This document shows positions 60,507 to 64,000 of a DNA stretch of 64,000 nt, in pieces. The number at the start of each line of letters is the position of its first letter. Position 1 is the first letter of the stretch. The notes beneath the pieces were generated by a model. It ran no database searches. It was given only the letters and a program-made list of their open reading frames with translations, and was not told where the DNA came from. A program made the position numbers and the translations under genes. Source of the stretch: DATJOJ01 sp035507035 (lineage in GTDB: Bacteria; Acidobacteriota; Terriglobia; Terriglobales; Acidobacteriaceae); assembly GCA_035507035.1 (NCBI GenBank), contig DATJOJ010000003.1:62001-126000 (forward strand). The letters run 5' to 3'.

Positions 60507-62312
60507 ATGGCATACAAAGCAATTTCTGACTATGGAATTATTGGGGATTTAAGAACGACGGCTCTGGTCAGCCGCGATGGGGCAGTCGACTGGTTCTGTC
60601 TCCCGCGTTTTGATTCGCCGAGCGTGTTCGCCGCGATTTTGGACGAAAATCGCGGGGGACATTTCACCATTGCACCCAAAGCTGAAGGGACGCGATGCCA
60701 GCAACTCTACAAGCCGGACACGAACATTCTGGTGACGCGTTTCTTGGCTGGTAACGCGGTACTCGAAGTCACGGATTTTATGCCGCTGCGTACGACTGCC
60801 AACAAAGCCCACTGTTCGCGCCTGGTCCGGCGGGTCAAAGCGCTGAGTGGATCTATGTCCGTCAAGGTCGAATGCATTCCTGCATTTCACTACGCGTGCC
60901 AGAAGCATGAAGTTGAACTGAACCAGCAGGGAGCGTTATTTCACGCAACCGATCTCTCCCTTGAGCTCGCCACCTCGGCGAAATTGACAAATCTCGAGGC
61001 TGGCGTCGCCGCAGAGTTCACCTTACAAGAGTCAGAAACCGTCAGCTTTGTTCTGGGCGAGACGAGGGAGGGTTGTGTGCACCGGCTGTCGGAGATCGAA
61101 TTAGATGAGCTTGAGGAGAAGACAACCGGCTATTGGCGAGGCTGGCTGACGAAGTGCAGCTACAAGGGAAGATGGCGAGAGATGGTTCACCGCTCAGCCT
61201 TGCTGCTTGAACTGCTGACTTATTCGCCAACCGGAGCGATTATCGCCGCACCGACATGCAGCTTGCCGGAATGGATCGGTGGGGATCGCAACTGGGATTA
61301 TCGTTACAACTGGATTCGTGATGCGGGATACACGGTTTACGGGCAACTGCGCATCGGACTTTACGACGAGGCGACGCGCTTCATGGGCTGGATCGAAGAG
61401 CGATGCGCAGAACTGGCAGAAGATGGCGGGCTGCAGACGGTATACGCGGTCGACGGTGGTAGAAACTTGCAGGAGCAAATTCTGAGTAATCTCGAGGGCC
61501 ATAGCGGTTCATCCCCTGTGCGCATTGGCAACGACGCCTTCCAACAGAAGCAGCTCGATATTTACGGTGCGCTAATCGATGCAGTCTATCTCTACAACAA
61601 ATATGTTCAGCCCATTACGAGCGTTTTGTGGAAAGACGTTCGCCGGCTGGTCAATTGGGTATGCGATCACTGGCAGGAAAATGATCAAGGTATCTGGGAA
61701 CTGCGAGGCGAGCCGCAGCAACTGGTGCATTCCAAGATGATGTGTTGGGTGGCTTTGGATCGCGGGCTGCGCCTAGCCACGAAACGATCATTTCCCGCAG
61801 ACCACCTGCGATGGCTAAAATGCCGCGATCAAATTTACGAAGAAGTCCTGAGCCGGGGATGGAACAACGAGAAAAAATCTTTCGTTCAAAGTTACGGCAG
61901 CGACGTGTTGGATGCATCGGCGTTGATGATGCCGCTGGTCTTTTTTATGACGCCGGATGATCCGATGATGGTCAGCACGGTAGAAGCGATCATGCAGCCG
62001 GTTTCAAAGGGAGGATTGATGAGCGATGGCATGGTTTATCGTTATCAACCTGCGCTTACCGATGATGGCCTGCAGAGTCGCGAAGCTACGTTCGATGTTT
62101 GCACGCTGTGGCTTATCGAGACGCTCACGCGCATGGGGCGCACCGAGCAAGCGCAGTGGCTCTTCGAGAAAGTGTTAGCTCGGGCAAATCATCTGGGGCT
62201 GTACTCTGAAGAGACCAGCTTGGGCGGTGAACAACTGGGCAATTTCCCTCAGGCTTTCACTCACATGGGACTGATCAGCGCAGCTTACAAATTAAACGAG
62301 GCGCTTGGGTAG
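60507..62312 (+). CDS. GH15 family glucoamylase or trehalase
   Basis: 601 residues. GH15 layout: N-terminal beta domain (IGDLRTTALVSRDGAVDWFC then LPRFDSPSVFAAILD), (alpha/alpha)6 barrel with CSLPEWIGGDRNWDYRYNWI RD, general acid Glu in DQGIWELRGEPQQLVHSK and general base Glu in LYSEETSLGGEQLGNFPQAF then THMGL. Bacterial GH15 enzymes of this length include glucoamylases and mycobacterial-type trehalases; with a facing treZ-treY operon, trehalase is a real alternative. Likely cytoplasmic as there is no signal peptide. Confidence 0.9.
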   Translation: MAYKAISDYGIIGDLRTTALVSRDGAVDWFCLPRFDSPSVFAAILDENRGGHFTIAPKAEGTRCQQLYKPDTNILVTRFLAGNAVLEVTDFMPLRTTANKAHCSRLVRRVKALSGSMSVKVECIPAFHYACQKHEVELNQQGALFHATDLSLELATSAKLTNLEAGVAAEFTLQESETVSFVLGETREGCVHRLSEIELDELEEKTTGYWRGWLTKCSYKGRWREMVHRSALLLELLTYSPTGAIIAAPTCSLPEWIGGDRNWDYRYNWIRDAGYTVYGQLRIGLYDEATRFMGWIEERCAELAEDGGLQTVYAVDGGRNLQEQILSNLEGHSGSSPVRIGNDAFQQKQLDIYGALIDAVYLYNKYVQPITSVLWKDVRRLVNWVCDHWQENDQGIWELRGEPQQLVHSKMMCWVALDRGLRLATKRSFPADHLRWLKCRDQIYEEVLSRGWNNEKKSFVQSYGSDVLDASALMMPLVFFMTPDDPMMVSTVEAIMQPVSKGGLMSDGMVYRYQPALTDDGLQSREATFDVCTLWLIETLTRMGRTEQAQWLFEKVLARANHLGLYSEETSLGGEQLGNFPQAFTHMGLISAAYKLNEALG

Positions 62313-62334
62313 TGAGACGGACTGCTCTTGACGA

Positions 62335-63681
62335 TTAGCTGAGCCGGTTCAGAATTTCTGCCGCGGCGCGGTAACCGCTGGCCATAGCACCATGAACCGT
62401 CCCATTATTTCCATTGGTATCGGCTGCCTCTCCTGCAAAAAACAGCGTGTTCTCGATGGGAGCAGCGAGCGCCGCCTGCGCCCCGTCACTTCCGGCTTTA
62501 CCATAGCTGTAAACGCCGCGCGAGTAGGGATCAGCTTGCCAATCGTGAAAATAGACTGAGTCTAATTCGCCCTCTAATTTTTGTGGATCAACACTAAGTA
62601 AAGTTCCGAGCGATTGCAGACTATGCGCCATGACAAACGAGCGCTCCTGGCCAGAAAGGCGTTCGCCAGCGCGAAACGGCGCCCAACCAGTAATGATCGG
62701 TAGTTTCTCCGGCGCGGTGGTCCACCAGGTGGGAAACCACTCATCCTGTGAAAGGAGAAAGCTCATATCGGACAAGCTGGAGTTCTGACCGGGCGGAGAA
62801 ATCGTGTCCCAAAAGCGGTGCCGGAAGCAAAGGACGATCCGCATGACTTTGCCCATCTCCAGTTTCTTGAGGGCTCGGAGTTTCTCCTCAGGCAACGAAG
62901 GACTGAACCGAACGGCTCCCTCTTGTCCGGCGGGCGCCTGCAGTACTGCCAGCGGGACAGTGATTAGAACTCGAGGCGAGAAAAACGTCAATCTCTGTTG
63001 AGCGCTATGCGCGGTTATCTCTGCGCGGCCCGGCTTCCATTGGATGGCTTCGACCACCGTCCCGGTGTGCACGGTGACGTTTGCTGAAACAAGCTCTTTC
63101 TGAAAAATGTCCAGTAAACTTTTGTATCCTCCCTTCGCTCGAAAAGCGCGATCACCTTCGATGCGCGCTTCGGCCCGCATGCCTTGAACCAGCCAATGGA
63201 CCCCTACCAGAGCAGGATCCGCAGCGTTAAAACCTGTGACGTACCCAAGGGCGCGCTGTTTCACCGATTCCAAACCTGGGTCTCCTTCGGGATTTGGGAA
63301 TTCGCGCTGCAGGAAGGAAAGAAACGATTCATCCGGACGGGAATCGTCCATTTTTTCGAGAATGGACTCGATCTGGCCGAAGAAATTGCAAGGCTGAAGC
63401 CGCCGATCGGTTACGCACCAGCTTTGGCCTTCAACTTCGGTGATGCCTACACCGGCCTTCTCGAGCCGATCCAAGGTTTCAGGCGGTTTGCCATGAATGA
63501 ATTCTGCACCTAAGTCGACCGCGGCGCCGCTGGCAGGATCTTGCATGGTGAAGACACGGCCGCCAATGCGATTGCGCGCTTCAATCAGGGAGACAGAGAC
63601 ACCCCCCCCGCTCAGCCTCGAGGCCGCTGCCAATCCCGCCATGCCTGCACCAACAATGAGAACAGATCGATCCTGGTCCAT
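62335..63681 (-). CDS. FAD-dependent amine oxidase family protein
   Basis: 448 residues. FAD motif VLIVGAGMAGLAAASRLSGG, then EARNRIGGRVFT and AVDLGAEFIHG; the C-terminal FAD segment is LFFAGEAADTNGNNGTVHGA with MASGYRAAAEIL. This is the flavin monoamine oxidase/polyamine oxidase group. Substrate unknown. No signal peptide. It converges with the GH15 gene (22 nt between stop codons) but is functionally separate. Confidence 0.92.
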   Translation of the reverse strand: MDQDRSVLIVGAGMAGLAAASRLSGGGVSVSLIEARNRIGGRVFTMQDPASGAAVDLGAEFIHGKPPETLDRLEKAGVGITEVEGQSWCVTDRRLQPCNFFGQIESILEKMDDSRPDESFLSFLQREFPNPEGDPGLESVKQRALGYVTGFNAADPALVGVHWLVQGMRAEARIEGDRAFRAKGGYKSLLDIFQKELVSANVTVHTGTVVEAIQWKPGRAEITAHSAQQRLTFFSPRVLITVPLAVLQAPAGQEGAVRFSPSLPEEKLRALKKLEMGKVMRIVLCFRHRFWDTISPPGQNSSLSDMSFLLSQDEWFPTWWTTAPEKLPIITGWAPFRAGERLSGQERSFVMAHSLQSLGTLLSVDPQKLEGELDSVYFHDWQADPYSRGVYSYGKAGSDGAQAALAAPIENTLFFAGEAADTNGNNGTVHGAMASGYRAAAEILNRLS

Positions 63682-63761
63682 AGCGATTTCTCAATCACAA
63701 CCAGAAACCGAGGAACTGTCAAATCGAGGTGCTCCCACTGGCGTTTGCAAATGTCTTTGCG

Positions 63762-63974
63762 TTAAGCCGCCTTCTTCTTCGGAACCTTCGCGCCTTCCTT
63801 GCGCGCTTCGGAAAGTCCGATGGCGATGGCTTGTTTGCGGCTCTTCACTTTTCCCCCATGGCCGCTTTTTCCCGAGCGCAGCGTGCCATGTTTCTTGCGA
63901 CGCATGGCGCTGGCGACACTCTTCCCCGCAGCTTTACTGTATCGGCGACGACTTGATTTCTTTTTCGCTGGCAT
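63762..63974 (-). CDS. Small basic DUF6496-like protein
   Basis: 70 residues, strongly basic (AKKKSSRRRYSKAAGKSV, AMRRKKHGTLRSGKSG, then SRKQAIAIGLSEARKEGAKV). The GKSGHGGKVKSRKQAIAIGLSEAR pattern is found in plasma-stabilising-like and DUF6496 proteins; the function is unknown, with DNA or RNA binding suggested by charge. GGAGG nine bases upstream supports ATG 63974; an upstream TTG is not needed. Confidence 0.75.
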   Translation of the reverse strand: MPAKKKSSRRRYSKAAGKSVASAMRRKKHGTLRSGKSGHGGKVKSRKQAIAIGLSEARKEGAKVPKKKAA

Positions 63975-64000
63975 ATTCAACAACCTCCGCGATGATTAGA

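Noticed and set aside
1..64000. CRISPR arrays, prophage or insertion sequences
   Set aside because: No regularly spaced repeats, transposase motifs or phage structural genes were seen.

Overview
The window is a 64 kb chromosomal segment, roughly 55-60% GC by eye, with dense bacterial gene packing. It starts inside a uvrA gene. The protein families point to an Acidobacteriota (Terriglobia-type) genome. This is an inference from gene content: a futalosine-pathway menaquinone gene, an S30AE-sigma fusion next to an archaeal-type release-factor homologue, many small DUF families typical of soil acidobacteria (DUF1059, DUF3147, DUF3175, DUF6496), and secreted S9 peptidases and TPR proteins. There is no phage, transposase, CRISPR array or rRNA operon. 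One tRNA-Ala (CGC) is present.

Layout. 1-8.4 kb: uvrA tail, a secreted TPR protein with two small secreted helical proteins, an ASPM/Hydin-like secreted protein, an isolated nuoI, cobalamin-dependent metH and a GNAT acetyltransferase. 8.5-13 kb: membrane proteins including a PAP2-like one, a structured non-coding element with a terminator, a TetR regulator and methylmalonyl-CoA decarboxylase. 13-25.5 kb: hybrid histidine kinase, a histidine ammonia-lyase-family enzyme with an Ala-Cys-Gly MIO triad, an Asp-box propeller, DoxX, a small proline-rich reading frame, engB, a sugar-nucleotide epimerase, two PilZ proteins and a GAF-TM-AMIN-amidase fusion. 25.5-37.3 kb: secreted S9 peptidase, lipoprotein phosphoesterase, an SPFH protein with a 50-residue membrane partner, and a four-gene operon in which an orphan peptide-type solute-binding protein precedes an NtrY/NtrC-type two-component pair. 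37.3-46 kb: CYTH protein, tRNA-Ala, glpX, glycosylasparaginase, the release-factor-like/HPF-sigma operon, mqnE, an MFS transporter and a multicopper-oxidase remnant. 46-52 kb: small conserved proteins, a phospholipase C-like protein, an AsmA-like protein, a DUF3147 pair, pyrophosphatase and a frameshifted DUF3175. 53-62 kb: glgX-treZ-treY facing a GH15 glucoamylase/trehalase, a glycogen-to-trehalose module. The window ends with a flavin amine oxidase and a basic DUF6496 protein.

The most distinctive element is at 40.9-43.2 kb. A protein joining a ribosome-hibernation (S30AE) domain to an ECF-like sigma factor is co-transcribed with a bacterial eRF1/Vms1-like protein that carries a GGH motif where eRF1 has GGQ. 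This looks like a unit that links ribosome state to transcription and ribosome rescue. Several decayed genes were found in apparently empty stretches: the C-terminus of a multicopper oxidase, a TPR-protein tail, an antitoxin-like tail and an N-terminally truncated Gfo/Idh oxidoreductase. Several genes start 7-9 nt after a good -10 box with no Shine-Dalgarno site, so leaderless transcripts are likely common here.
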